Both the position numbers and the translations under genes were made by a program. Positions 25,534 to 34,523 of a stretch of 64,000 nucleotides of DNA are shown one piece after another. Position 1 is the first letter of the stretch. Each line of letters opens with the position of its first letter. Source of the DNA: Amycolatopsis vancoresmycina (lineage in GTDB: Bacteria; Actinomycetota; Actinomycetes; Mycobacteriales; Pseudonocardiaceae); NCBI RefSeq assembly GCF_000716785.1, contig NZ_JNYY01000012.1, forward strand, positions 1 through 64,000, read 5' to 3'. The notes below the pieces were generated by a model. That model made no database searches, was not told where the DNA came from, and saw nothing but the letters and a program-made list of their open reading frames with translations.

Positions 25534-26991
25534 GTGAGAACTTTTCACTCTTTCGTGGATAAGGTGGACGAGCGGCTCGGCGACAGCCTGGAGCGGATCC
25601 TGTGCGCCCACCACCGGCGGCGGCTGCGCCGGCTCGGGTGGGGTGAGGTGCTCGAACCCGGCGGGGCCGGTGACCGGCTCGGCGGCCGGGCGCCCGTTCG
25701 CGACGGCAACCGGGTCGAGGTGCTGGTCGACGGGGAGGAGTCGCTGCCCGCCGTGGCCGAGGCCGTCCGGCGGGCGACCTCGCACGTGCACATCGCCAAC
25801 TGGCACGCCAGCGCGGACTTCCGGCTGACGCGGGAGCCCGGTTCGCCCACCCTGCGCGAGCTGCTGGCCGAGGCCGCCGCGCGGGGCGTCGAAGTCCGCG
25901 TCCTGCTGTGGGCCGGGCCGCCGTTCCCCGCCTTCCAGCCGTCGCGGAAACTGGCGCGCTCGGAACAGCGGAAGTTCACCGAAGGCACCGGCGTGCGCTG
26001 CGTGCTGGACGCCCGTGAGCGGACTCTGCACTGCCACCACGAAAAGCTCGTCATCGTCGACGACGCCGTCGCCTTCGTCGGCGGTGTCGACTTCACCGCG
26101 CTCGAGGGCGACCGGCACGACAGCCCGGAGCACCCGCCGCGGCCGATCGGGTGGCACGACCTGATGGCGCGGGTCGAAGGGCCCGCCGTCGCCGACGTCG
26201 CCGTCCACTTCCGGCGGCGGTGGACCGAGGTGGCCGGCGAGACGCTGCCCGAGCCGGCGGTCCCGCCGGCCGCCGGCGCCAGCCGCGTCCAGCTGCAGAA
26301 GACGGTGCCGAACGACACCTACGGCTTCCTGCCGAAGGGCGAGTTCACCGTGCTCGACGGCTACCTGCGCGCCCTGCGCTCGGCGCGGCGGCTGGTCTAC
26401 CTGGAGAACCAGTTCCTGTGGTCGCCGGAGATCGCCGAGGTCCTGCTGGACAAGCTCCGGAACCCGCCCGACGACCGCTTCCGGGTGGTCCTGGTGCTGC
26501 CGCGCAAGCCCAGCAACGGCTCGGACACCACCCGCGGCCAGCTGGGCAGGCTGCTGGACGCCGACGACGGCCACCACCGCCTGCTGGCAGCGACGATCAG
26601 CGCCCACGACGGGGACGCGTCGGCCCCGGTCTACGTCCACGCGAAGCTCGGCATCGTGGACGACGAGTGGCTGACCGTGGGCTCGGCGAACCTGAACGAG
26701 CATTCGCTGTTCAACGACACCGAGGTCAACCTCACCACCGACGACCCCGAGGTGGCCCGCAGCACCCGGCTGCGGCTGTGGGCCGAACACCTCGGGCGTC
26801 CGGTGCCGGAGCTGGACGCGCGCGACCCGGCCGACGTCGTGGACAACCTGTGGCGGCCGCTGGCCGAGGAGCAGGCCGAGCGGGAACGCCACGGCGAGCG
26901 GCGGACCCACCGGCTGGTGCTGCTGCCGGGGACCTCGCGCCGCGCGGCCCGGCTGCAGGGACCGTTGCGGGGACTGCTGGTGGACGGCTGA
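25534..26991 (+). CDS. Phospholipase D-like protein (cardiolipin synthase type)
   Basis: A 485-aa protein from GTG 25534. Two HKD motifs are intact: HHEKLVIVDD (H169, K171, D176) and HAKLGIVDDEWLTVGSANLN near residue 370, the second with the usual Ser/Asn tail. There are no transmembrane helices, unlike bacterial Cls, so it may be a soluble phosphatidyltransferase or phospholipase/nuclease. The last gene before the AT-rich island, it has native composition. Confidence 0.85.
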   Translation: MRTFHSFVDKVDERLGDSLERILCAHHRRRLRRLGWGEVLEPGGAGDRLGGRAPVRDGNRVEVLVDGEESLPAVAEAVRRATSHVHIANWHASADFRLTREPGSPTLRELLAEAAARGVEVRVLLWAGPPFPAFQPSRKLARSEQRKFTEGTGVRCVLDARERTLHCHHEKLVIVDDAVAFVGGVDFTALEGDRHDSPEHPPRPIGWHDLMARVEGPAVADVAVHFRRRWTEVAGETLPEPAVPPAAGASRVQLQKTVPNDTYGFLPKGEFTVLDGYLRALRSARRLVYLENQFLWSPEIAEVLLDKLRNPPDDRFRVVLVLPRKPSNGSDTTRGQLGRLLDADDGHHRLLAATISAHDGDASAPVYVHAKLGIVDDEWLTVGSANLNEHSLFNDTEVNLTTDDPEVARSTRLRLWAEHLGRPVPELDARDPADVVDNLWRPLAEEQAERERHGERRTHRLVLLPGTSRRAARLQGPLRGLLVDG

Positions 26992-27350
26992 GCCCTGAAC
27001 TCAATAAGGATTGCAGGGTCTCCCTCAGACCGCAGGGGGCGCAGGACGTAGCCCTCTGTGGCTACGGTCGCTGTCCGCCCTATTCAAACGGTTACCACCC
27101 AGTGCTGATGCAGCACCTTCTAGTGGACAAACTATTAGACTTTGCGCTCCGCGCAGTCCATCGGTCGAGTGCCAGGCCCCCAATCGGGCGCGAGCCGAAC
27201 GCGCGACGATAGCTCTTCGTAACGGCTACGGCCACTGCGACCGACGCAAGCTGCCCGCTTCATCAGCAACGACTGCCTGAGCCGCAAGATCCAGAGGAAC
27301 ACTGATCCTGCGCAATGCGTAACTACGACTGCTCACGCTAGACTACTCAC
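26992..27350. other. Gene-free left flank of the AT-rich island
   Basis: This 359-bp stretch shows no convincing gene. G+C falls along it from native to island level. It ends with a possible -10 (TAGACT, 27339-27344) just before the first GTG of the radical SAM frame. No tRNA, integrase or clear direct repeat was found. Confidence 0.55.
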
Positions 27351-27396
27351 CGTGCCCCTTCGGCAGAACCGGCACCAGATAGGAGGTGCATCCGAA

Positions 27397-28569
27397 TTGC
27401 CAAGCAGTACAACGCGTCAGGACGTCGTTCCAATTATCGCGGAACATGACACTTGGATAAGCGTCGACCCGATAATCGGCTGTCCAGCCAGGTGTTCGTA
27501 CTGCTACCTTGGCCCAATAGACCTACGGGCACACCGCCCAAACGTGAGGCTGTCTCCCCAAGAATCAGTTGAATTGCTATGCGACTATCTTGCCGATACT
27601 CGCGACGACCTGCTCAATAGCCCAGATTCAACTCCAGTCTGCATAGGAAACTATACAGACATGCTTATGACACCATCAAACCGGCAGTACCTATATGATT
27701 TTGTTAGCGAGGTAGCCACCAGAAAGATCGACCGGATCATCGTACTCGTATCCAAGGGGCGAATGTCTCGGCCATTCGCCCAAGAGCTCGACACATTAGG
27801 GGTCAGAATAATCGCGTTCCACTCCCAGTCTTTTCATCGAGTGACGATGGACCGACCAACAGAGACAGGTCCCGTTCTCACCCCGGAGGGAACCTTCGCA
27901 GCCGCAGGCGCTTACCACAACTTGACAAACATCACCCCCATTCACTTCTGGCGGCCGATCACGAGAAAGAGCATTCCATCAAAGGAATGGTCAGTCGAAA
28001 CAATCAGTAAGCTCAAAAATGCCGGATTCCGCGCGTCGGTCGCCATCGGCTTGGCGATTGGTCCCGGAATCGATCAGGCCGACCTGATCGACGACAGACT
28101 CTTGGAGCACAACTCGGAAGCAAGTGGCGAGATCTGGGACCAATCGACTTGGCTGGATATTTCCAATGCTGCCAAAATTGTGGGATACCCGGTTTACAGG
28201 AGTACATCCTGCGCGATCGCCCTGGCGAGAAGCAAACCGGAAGAGTTGGGCACATGGCACCGATCGAGGGGCGCCACATCGCGATGCATACCGTGCAATT
28301 GTCCGCAAACTCAGCGAGCAAAGTGCAAAGTCGGCCGACTCAGCTCCGCCAACTTAGGAAAAAATATTTCGTGGATCGCCGATTATGCAGGAAAAAAAGT
28401 CTCTCAGTTCACCGTCCTAGCCGACCGACGAGTTCGAGTAGCCGGCCAAATCAGACAATCGGCAGTCAGTTTGGCCCTGCATAAGTACCAAATCGAACTC
28501 GTACCCGATTCTGTTTTCACCGAACGCGCATGGGTTGGGCATTTCGGCAGAGGACTCGACAGTGAATAG
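27397..28569 (+). CDS. Radical SAM protein with a C-terminal Cys cluster
   Basis: A 390-aa protein from TTG 27397, chosen because a full AGGAGGT lies 9 bp upstream. GTG 27352 gives 405 aa and, with a TAGACT box 7 bp before it, could start a leaderless message. IIGCPARCSYCYLGP holds the CxxxCxxC that binds the SAM [4Fe-4S] cluster (C29, C33, C36). The following barrel resembles the SplB/COG1533 group (spore photoproduct lyase-like). A second cluster, CIPCNCPQTQRAKC (297-310), could hold an auxiliary Fe-S centre. Codon use is AT-rich and unlike the neighbours. It overlaps the HD gene by 8 bp. The substrate is unknown. Confidence 0.85.
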   Translation: MPSSTTRQDVVPIIAEHDTWISVDPIIGCPARCSYCYLGPIDLRAHRPNVRLSPQESVELLCDYLADTRDDLLNSPDSTPVCIGNYTDMLMTPSNRQYLYDFVSEVATRKIDRIIVLVSKGRMSRPFAQELDTLGVRIIAFHSQSFHRVTMDRPTETGPVLTPEGTFAAAGAYHNLTNITPIHFWRPITRKSIPSKEWSVETISKLKNAGFRASVAIGLAIGPGIDQADLIDDRLLEHNSEASGEIWDQSTWLDISNAAKIVGYPVYRSTSCAIALARSKPEELGTWHRSRGATSRCIPCNCPQTQRAKCKVGRLSSANLGKNISWIADYAGKKVSQFTVLADRRVRVAGQIRQSAVSLALHKYQIELVPDSVFTERAWVGHFGRGLDSE

Positions 28570-29542
28570 CGACAGGACCCGCGCATCATTGCTACCAGGC
28601 TGGCTTCACTCCGCAGCGAGCAGACTCCGAGACATCACCGGTTTCATCACCGTGTATCCACATGGCGGAGATCAACGGACGCGCGCGTTTTCACGCTACG
28701 ATCACGTCGCCCGAGTTACATCCCTTGCACTATCAATGGCAAATTACCGCGGCGTTGATCGGCAAGAGGTACTACTTCTCTCCTGGTTACACGACATCAA
28801 TCGGTGGCCTTTTGCACATAATTCAGAAAGAGGAAATTTTGATCAGGCTCATGACATTGCACGTTTCATAGCAGGCCGACTTCCGGACAGAACAGTCGAA
28901 CAGGCAGTCGGCGTAGCCAATAAGGACATAGCATTACTGAACGATCCAGCACAAATCGTCTTGTTAGCCGACATTGTGACAGGATTCATTGAAGACACCC
29001 TCTTCACGATCACCGGCCTAAACCTCACGCCCTCCGACCTGCCAACCGAAGCATTAGACCTGATGCGACTACCAGTAGGCGATGCAACCTTCCTCGAAGA
29101 GCTGCAATACCTGCACAATTCCTTGAACCGAGACCGCGATATACCGAGATACACCCAGAACTTCAACTCGCTCGTATTTAGATCGGCTCATCGCTTTTTG
29201 GCAGATCACAGTTTTTGGAACGAAAGCGTACTTCAGAACGAGAGGTTCTGGAATATCAGGAGGTTCCTTCGCGACGAACTATTAAGAGAACATATCTTTC
29301 CACTAAATAACGAAAAGGTGTGTCACGGCCAACTGATTCGGGAAACCTTGATAGCGCCACTGCTAGACAATCTCGGTCGCAGCGCTAGCGAGCATCTGAC
29401 TCAGTGGACCGAAGTCGACATCTTTACCTACTGCCTACAACACAATCTAGCATCTGACAACACATTGATTGATTTAGTCCCAGAAATCGACTACATTCAG
29501 CACAATGAACCTATGCGATCTTTTATGCAACAGTTACCATGA
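28562..29542 (+). CDS. HD-domain phosphohydrolase
   Basis: A 326-aa protein from GTG 28562, with AGAGGA 7 bp upstream, overlapping the radical SAM stop. A TTG at 28535 is possible but has no ribosome site. The HD ligands are complete: H48 in RYDHVARV, H77-D78 in SWLHDIN and D137 in LLADIVTG. The rest is helical and unrecognised. HD enzymes hydrolyse phosphate esters, often nucleotides. It contains rare TTA codons, so in streptomycete-like hosts its translation would depend on the bldA-type tRNA. Coupling to the radical SAM gene implies a shared pathway. Confidence 0.85.
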   Translation: MNSDRTRASLLPGWLHSAASRLRDITGFITVYPHGGDQRTRAFSRYDHVARVTSLALSMANYRGVDRQEVLLLSWLHDINRWPFAHNSERGNFDQAHDIARFIAGRLPDRTVEQAVGVANKDIALLNDPAQIVLLADIVTGFIEDTLFTITGLNLTPSDLPTEALDLMRLPVGDATFLEELQYLHNSLNRDRDIPRYTQNFNSLVFRSAHRFLADHSFWNESVLQNERFWNIRRFLRDELLREHIFPLNNEKVCHGQLIRETLIAPLLDNLGRSASEHLTQWTEVDIFTYCLQHNLASDNTLIDLVPEIDYIQHNEPMRSFMQQLP

Positions 29543-29557
29543 TATGACGCTTACGCA

Positions 29558-30805
29558 TCAACCGTTGGCGCGCCGCCATGCACTTAGATACTCCTGGTAG
29601 ATGAACTTTTGAGCCGGACTGCCCCGAAATGAATAACGCTTCAAGGCAGTCCGCGCCCCCACCCAAATGCCTCCAACCTTAGGAATTCCCGGCACAGTCG
29701 TCGCCGCTGCCGATAAACCTTCCGCAAGCTGCTTCTCCAATGGCGTCAATTCTGCCGTACTCAATCCCAGGCGTTCGTTGAGCTTCTGTGCAATCTCGTC
29801 AATGCCTCTTTCGAAGCGAAGAACGTCTTCTTCAGTCTTGACGCTCCGGACAATATCGCGAAGAGGCGCTGCCTCCCTTCGATAACTCAAGATTCGATCG
29901 CAAACTAGATTGATCCATTCACGCTCGGGTCGCACACCAGCCTCTTCATCACTCCACAATCTGCCCCCTACCAAGGGAAGCTCAAGGCGAAGTAGTTCGA
30001 GCTGACGAGCCAACTTCGAACTGCCTGAATAATTCAGCCCTGAATGTATACCACGCACCAATTTGATAATATCGATCGCAACGTCTTCCCCAAGATCCGC
30101 AGAAAAAATTTGACCGGTAACCGCAAAATCTCGCCGGAGCCCATGAGGCTGGTAAGCATGGCCGGCAACCGTGGCGCGGGCCTGATATTTCAAGGATCTC
30201 GCCAGTGCCGCAATCAGGTTCGAAGGTTCGACCGCATCAGGCATCATCGGGCGAAACAGTTCACCGATCGACACCGAGGCGGCGCGAACCCACTCGCCAA
30301 GGCGATCTACTTCAATCCCATCCTTAGTGGGCACGCGCACTAAGTGATGAGGAATCTGCGATTGATGAAACTGGTTCCATTGCAATATCCTTCGCCGGAG
30401 CCCCAGCCCTCCCGCAGCCTCGGTCTCGCGATCACATGTTTCCATCGAGTTCAAATAGGAGAGCATCGCCGCAATGCCCTTAGTTTGAAGTGTCACGAGA
30501 ACGTCCGCCTCTGCATCAGCGAGGCGCCGAACCGATCCGGCATGAACACGAACTGGTGACACCACGCCAAGTTCGAACAACCGACGCAACAGATAAGGCT
30601 CTTCGCCGAAGTCATGAGGCCTAGGGTCAAGATTGACCGGATGGATCACACTCACTGCAGGCTGGAAGATAATCGATTGAACGAGTTCAATATACGATTG
30701 CCGGGCGAATGGATCCAAACTGCGCTCACCGCGGTTTTGAGCACAAATGAACTCCTGAGCACTGATAAAGGTAGAATTGTCCAGCGCTATAGGAGGGTTT
30801 TCCAT
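29558..30805 (-). CDS. Unrecognised 415-aa protein of the island
   Basis: A 415-aa cytosolic, mostly helical protein starting MENPPIALDNSTFISAQEFI. The opening strand with Asp and Asn is faintly like a PIN-type nuclease start, but the other acidic residues cannot be placed, so this is only a hint. A central region (IDIIKLVRGIHSGLNYSG) and the C-terminal TPLEKQLAEGLSA are regular helices. It converges on the HD gene with 15 bp between stops and shares the island's AT-rich codon use. It could be an effector, regulator or immunity partner of the radical SAM/HD pair (inference only). Confidence 0.75.
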   Translation of the reverse strand: MENPPIALDNSTFISAQEFICAQNRGERSLDPFARQSYIELVQSIIFQPAVSVIHPVNLDPRPHDFGEEPYLLRRLFELGVVSPVRVHAGSVRRLADAEADVLVTLQTKGIAAMLSYLNSMETCDRETEAAGGLGLRRRILQWNQFHQSQIPHHLVRVPTKDGIEVDRLGEWVRAASVSIGELFRPMMPDAVEPSNLIAALARSLKYQARATVAGHAYQPHGLRRDFAVTGQIFSADLGEDVAIDIIKLVRGIHSGLNYSGSSKLARQLELLRLELPLVGGRLWSDEEAGVRPEREWINLVCDRILSYRREAAPLRDIVRSVKTEEDVLRFERGIDEIAQKLNERLGLSTAELTPLEKQLAEGLSAAATTVPGIPKVGGIWVGARTALKRYSFRGSPAQKFIYQEYLSAWRRANG

Positions 30806-31137
30806 GTGACTTACCTTACAGCTTGGTCAATCATCGCGCCAGCGCTCTCTCTCCAGGAGCTCTGATTTCGGCAGTTGATCTAACACAGGCACGCCGCCAC
30901 CTGCAGTCGTGGCTGATGGGTGACATGAAGGCAAAGCTAGCTGCCGATCTTGGTCCCGAGTGAAAGCCAGCGGCAGACGATGCCGCCGCCGGCGCTTCCG
31001 GCAGGTTCCGCGGTTTAGGCCAGTTACACGGTGATCAAGTAAGTGATCATGAAGTGCGACAACAACCAAGCCGAAAATAGGCCTAGCAGACCAACTGGCC
31101 ATCGCCTCACACTCGTAAGCCCAGATGCCGCTCAGCG
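30806..31137. other. Right flank of the island with a possible gene remnant
   Basis: This 332-bp stretch has no intact gene. A plus-strand frame ending at 30963 reads as a helical tail (ARRHLQSWLMGDMKAKLAAD) without a start, perhaps a decayed gene. A TGATCA-N6-TGATCA pair lies at about 31036-31053. Composition returns to native at the aldehyde dehydrogenase stop. Confidence 0.4.
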
Positions 31138-32712
31138 CTACCGGATCCGCAGCTTCCGCATCAGCTTGAGCCCGGAAAGCATGCTCTCCACGTACTTTTC
31201 GTACCCCTGGCCCGGCCGCGGCCCCATGACCTGCTTCTTCAGCACGGCCAGGTTCTGCACGTCCGTGTACTTGAGCAGCCCCTGGTCACCGTGCCGCGCG
31301 CCGACGCCGGAGTTCTTCACCCCGCCGGACGGGGTGCCCTTCGCCGCGTAAGCCGTCGCCAGGACGTCGTTGACGTTGACGTTCCCCGACTCGATCCGCG
31401 CCGCCAGCGCGCACCCCGCCACGACGTCGCCGCTCCAGACCGAGGCGTTCAGGCCGTAGTCCGTGTCGTTGGCCAGCGCCACGGCCTCGTCGACCGTGCG
31501 GTACTTGTGCAGGGCCACCACCGGGCCGAAGGTTTCGGTGACGCCGCACAGCATGTCCGTGGTGACGCCCTCGAGGATCGTCGGCTCGAAGAACGCCGGG
31601 CCCAGGTCGGGGCGGGGCTTGCCGCCGTGCAGCACCGTCGCGCCCTTCGCCACCGCATCGTCCACATGGGACTTCACCCGGCGCATGTGGTCCACCGAGA
31701 CCAGCGAACCCATGTCGGGGCCGAAGTCGTACGCCGCGCGGACGTCGAGGGCCGCGGCCGCCGCCACGAACGCCGTCTTGAACTCGTCGTAGCGGGACTC
31801 CGGCAGGTAGATCCGCTCGATGTGCATGCAGATCTGGCCGGTGTTGCCGAACGCGCCGAAGACCGCGCCCGGCACCGCCTGCGAGAAATCGGCGTCCTCG
31901 AGCACGATCATCGGGTTCTTGCCGCCGAGCTCGAGGCAGCAGCCGATCAGGTTGCGGCCCGCGCGTTCGCCGATCACCCGGCCGGTCGCCGTCGAGCCGG
32001 TGAACATCACGTAGTCCGCGCGGTCGATCAGCGGCGGCCCGACGTCCGGGCCCTCGCCGCAGACCACCTGGAACAGCCCCTCCGGCAGGCCCGCCTCCTC
32101 CAGCAGCCGGACACCGTACAGCGGCGAGAGGGCGGTCTTGTTGTCCGGCTTCAGCACCACCGCGTTGCCGGCCATCAGGGCGGGCACCGCGTCGGAAACG
32201 CCGGTGGCGAACGGGAAGTTCCACGGCGCGATGATGCCGACCACGCCCTTGGGCAGCCGGACCTCGGTCGACGTGGTGAGCATCGGGACCGGGCCGCCGC
32301 GCTTCACCGGCGCCAGCAACCGGGCCGCCCGCTTCAGGTAGTGGCTCATCACCATCGGCGGGTCGCAGGTCTCCTCGATCGCCATCCGCCGGTTCTTGCC
32401 GCTCTCGACCTGGATGAGGTCGGCGACGGTCCGCGCGTGCTCGACGAACAGCGCGTGCGCCCGCCGGAACACCGCCAGCCGCTGCTTGACCGGTGTCGCC
32501 GCCCACTTCCGCTGGGCCTCCCGGGCGGCGGCGAACGCCCGCTCGATGTCGTCGGCCGTCGACTGCGGCAACTCGACGAGCACGTCGCCGGTATAGACCT
32601 CGGTGAGCTTCCAGGTCTCGCCGGACGAGCCCGGCACGCGGGAGACCAGCTGCTGCAGGAAGGCGTCGGTGACCGACGCGGGACGGCCGAGGCCGAGTGG
32701 CGTGAGCGTCAT
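31138..32712 (-). CDS. Aldehyde dehydrogenase, succinate-semialdehyde type
   Basis: A 524-aa NAD(P)-dependent aldehyde dehydrogenase. Key sites are IIAPWNFPF, the general base Glu in CCLELGGKNP and the nucleophile Cys in GNTGQICMHIERI. Overall it resembles the GabD2-like succinate-semialdehyde dehydrogenases of mycobacteria. Its ATG overlaps the stop of the GMC oxidoreductase gene (ATGA), so an alcohol oxidised by that enzyme could be passed on as an aldehyde and oxidised to the acid here. The operon lies behind a KstR-like box. Confidence 0.88.
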   Translation of the reverse strand: MTLTPLGLGRPASVTDAFLQQLVSRVPGSSGETWKLTEVYTGDVLVELPQSTADDIERAFAAAREAQRKWAATPVKQRLAVFRRAHALFVEHARTVADLIQVESGKNRRMAIEETCDPPMVMSHYLKRAARLLAPVKRGGPVPMLTTSTEVRLPKGVVGIIAPWNFPFATGVSDAVPALMAGNAVVLKPDNKTALSPLYGVRLLEEAGLPEGLFQVVCGEGPDVGPPLIDRADYVMFTGSTATGRVIGERAGRNLIGCCLELGGKNPMIVLEDADFSQAVPGAVFGAFGNTGQICMHIERIYLPESRYDEFKTAFVAAAAALDVRAAYDFGPDMGSLVSVDHMRRVKSHVDDAVAKGATVLHGGKPRPDLGPAFFEPTILEGVTTDMLCGVTETFGPVVALHKYRTVDEAVALANDTDYGLNASVWSGDVVAGCALAARIESGNVNVNDVLATAYAAKGTPSGGVKNSGVGARHGDQGLLKYTDVQNLAVLKKQVMGPRPGQGYEKYVESMLSGLKLMRKLRIR

Positions 32713-34337
32713 GACCGGCTCCCGAGAACGAGCTGGGCGCCCATTTCGCCGATCATGATGCAGGGCGCGTTGGTGTTGCCGCCGGTGATCGACGGCATGA
32801 TCGAGGCGTCGCAGACCCGCAAGCCCTCGACCCCGTTCACGCGCAGGTCGGGGCCGACGACGGCGAGCTCGTCGACGCCCATCCGGCAAGTACCGACGCC
32901 GTGGTAGACCGATGTCGCGCGGTTGAGGATGGCGTCGCGCAGCGCCTGGCCCGTGAGGTCCTTGCCCGGGTGGATCTCTTCCTTGACCGCACCTTTGAAC
33001 GCCTTGGACGCGAAGATCTCGCGCACCATCTCCGAGCCCTCGCCGAGCAGTTCGAGGTCGGCCGGGTCGGACAGGTACTGGAAGTCGATGAGCGGCGCCG
33101 CGGCCGGGTCGGCCGAGGCGAGCCGCAGCGTGCCGCGGCTCTTCGGGTAGATCAGGGTCGTCAGCACGGTGAGCGCGGGCCGCTTGTCGACGTCGTGGCG
33201 GATCGGCGCGTCCTGGTTGGGCGACACGTAGGCCCACGGCAGCAGGTGCAGCTGCAGGTCGGGGACGGCACCGGCCTGCGAGGTCCGCAGGAACGCGACC
33301 GCTTCGAAGACCGAGTTGGCCAGGAACGTGCTGCCCGGCCGCAGCAGCTCGCGGGCCAGGCCGCGGGCGAAGTACGGCGCGGTGCCCTTGTTCTTGCTGG
33401 TCGACACGTGGAACGTCAGTGCGTGGAACATGTGGTCGTGCATGTTGTCCCCGACCGGCAGGTCGGCGACGACGTCGATGCCGTGTTCCTTGAGGTGCTC
33501 GGCGTGGCCGATGCCCGACAGCATGAGCAGCTGCGCGGACCCGATGACACCGGCGGCGAGGATGACCTCCTGGCCGGCGCGGATGGTGCGGCGGCGGCCG
33601 CGGTCGAGGACCTCGACGCCGACGGCGCGGCCGTTCTCGATCAGCACCTTCTCGGCCACCACCCGGTCCTGGAGTTCCAGCGTCGGGGGCGCGAGGTGGT
33701 GGAGGTAGCCGCGTGAGGCGCTGTAGCGCAGGCCGTCGGCGGCGTTCTGCTGCATCCGGCTGACGCCTTCTTGGGACTCGGCGTTGTAGTCGTCGAGGAT
33801 CTTGCAGCCGAGCGCGTCGGCGGTGGCGTCGACGAACTGCAGCGAGCCTTCCTGGGGGTGCTTCGCACGGGTGACCCGGATTGGGCCGCCCGCGCCGCGG
33901 AAGGCGTTCTCGCCGTCCTCGAAGTCCTCCATGCGCTTGTAGGCGGCGTTGACGCTGTCGGCGTCCCAGCCGGTGTTGCCCTCGGCGGCCCAGGAGTCGA
34001 AGTTGGCGCGGTTGCCGCGGACGTAGACCATGCCGTTGATGGAGCTGGAGCCGCCGACGACCCGGCCGCGCGGCACCGGCATCCGGCGATCGAGAACGTG
34101 TTTCTGCGGGACGCCGTAGAAGCCCCAGTCGTTGAGCGCCTTGAGCTGCGGCACGGCGTGCATCGGGCCGACCAGCCCGGGCTTCTTCACCAGCAGCTGC
34201 TCGTCGCTCTTGCCGGCTTCGAGGACGATCACGCTGGCCCCGGCCTGCGCCAGCCGCCCCGCGATCGCCGCCCCCGAGCTCCCCGACCCGACGACGACGT
34301 AGTCGGCCTCGTCGCCGCGCGCCGCCCTGTTCGCCAT
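32709..34337 (-). CDS. GMC family flavin oxidoreductase (choline dehydrogenase-like)
   Basis: A 542-aa FAD enzyme. Residues 12-30 (DYVVVGSGSSGAAIAGRLA) form the Rossmann motif; RGRVVGGSSSINGMVYVRG is the GMC signature 1; the C-terminal SVYHGVGTCRMG and GGNTNAPCIMIGE carry the catalytic His and the pair residue Asn. It oxidises an alcohol to an aldehyde or ketone. The KstR-type operator in front of it hints at sterol or related lipid catabolism. It is the first gene of a two-gene operon with the aldehyde dehydrogenase. Confidence 0.9.
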   Translation of the reverse strand: MANRAARGDEADYVVVGSGSSGAAIAGRLAQAGASVIVLEAGKSDEQLLVKKPGLVGPMHAVPQLKALNDWGFYGVPQKHVLDRRMPVPRGRVVGGSSSINGMVYVRGNRANFDSWAAEGNTGWDADSVNAAYKRMEDFEDGENAFRGAGGPIRVTRAKHPQEGSLQFVDATADALGCKILDDYNAESQEGVSRMQQNAADGLRYSASRGYLHHLAPPTLELQDRVVAEKVLIENGRAVGVEVLDRGRRRTIRAGQEVILAAGVIGSAQLLMLSGIGHAEHLKEHGIDVVADLPVGDNMHDHMFHALTFHVSTSKNKGTAPYFARGLARELLRPGSTFLANSVFEAVAFLRTSQAGAVPDLQLHLLPWAYVSPNQDAPIRHDVDKRPALTVLTTLIYPKSRGTLRLASADPAAAPLIDFQYLSDPADLELLGEGSEMVREIFASKAFKGAVKEEIHPGKDLTGQALRDAILNRATSVYHGVGTCRMGVDELAVVGPDLRVNGVEGLRVCDASIMPSITGGNTNAPCIMIGEMGAQLVLGSRS

Positions 34338-34369
34338 GTCCGCTCCTCGCTACGACCGGCCACCAGAAC

Positions 34370-34383
34370 TGTAACGTGTTCTA
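34370..34383. promoter_or_regulatory. KstR-type operator
   Basis: TGTAACGTGTTCTA fits the KstR motif TNNAACNNGTTNNA at every fixed position. It lies 33 bp before the GMC oxidoreductase start. KstR is the TetR repressor of cholesterol catabolism in mycobacteria and rhodococci. Confidence 0.65.
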
Positions 34384-34443
34384 GTTCAAGGCAACCGTAT
34401 AGCGCCGACCCCGGGAAGCGCAACGGCCCGCGGCGGCCGGCCG

Positions 34444-34502
34444 GATGCCGCGAATGACTCATTCGGGACGCCGGAGGTCCCGAATGAGTCATTCGCGGCA
34501 TC
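34444..34502. repeat. 59-nt perfect palindromic repeat, copy 2
   Basis: Identical to 17894-17952, including its 7-nt centre; the identity extends about 16 bp to the right. It lies between the folA stop and the GMC operon promoter. Confidence 0.9.
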
Positions 34503-34523
34503 GGTGGGCGCCCGGAGCGGGGG

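Noticed and set aside
26992..27351. tRNA gene or attachment site at the island's left edge
   Set aside because: No cloverleaf or T-loop sequence, and no direct repeat shared with the right edge, could be found by eye.
29558..29640. PIN-domain toxin assignment for the 415-aa protein
   Set aside because: Only the first strand is suggestive; the remaining acidic residues of a PIN site cannot be placed.
31138..33237. 699-aa frame over the aldehyde dehydrogenase and part of the GMC gene
   Set aside because: The extra N-terminus is a shadow of the GMC gene; the true start is ATG 32712 in an ATGA overlap.
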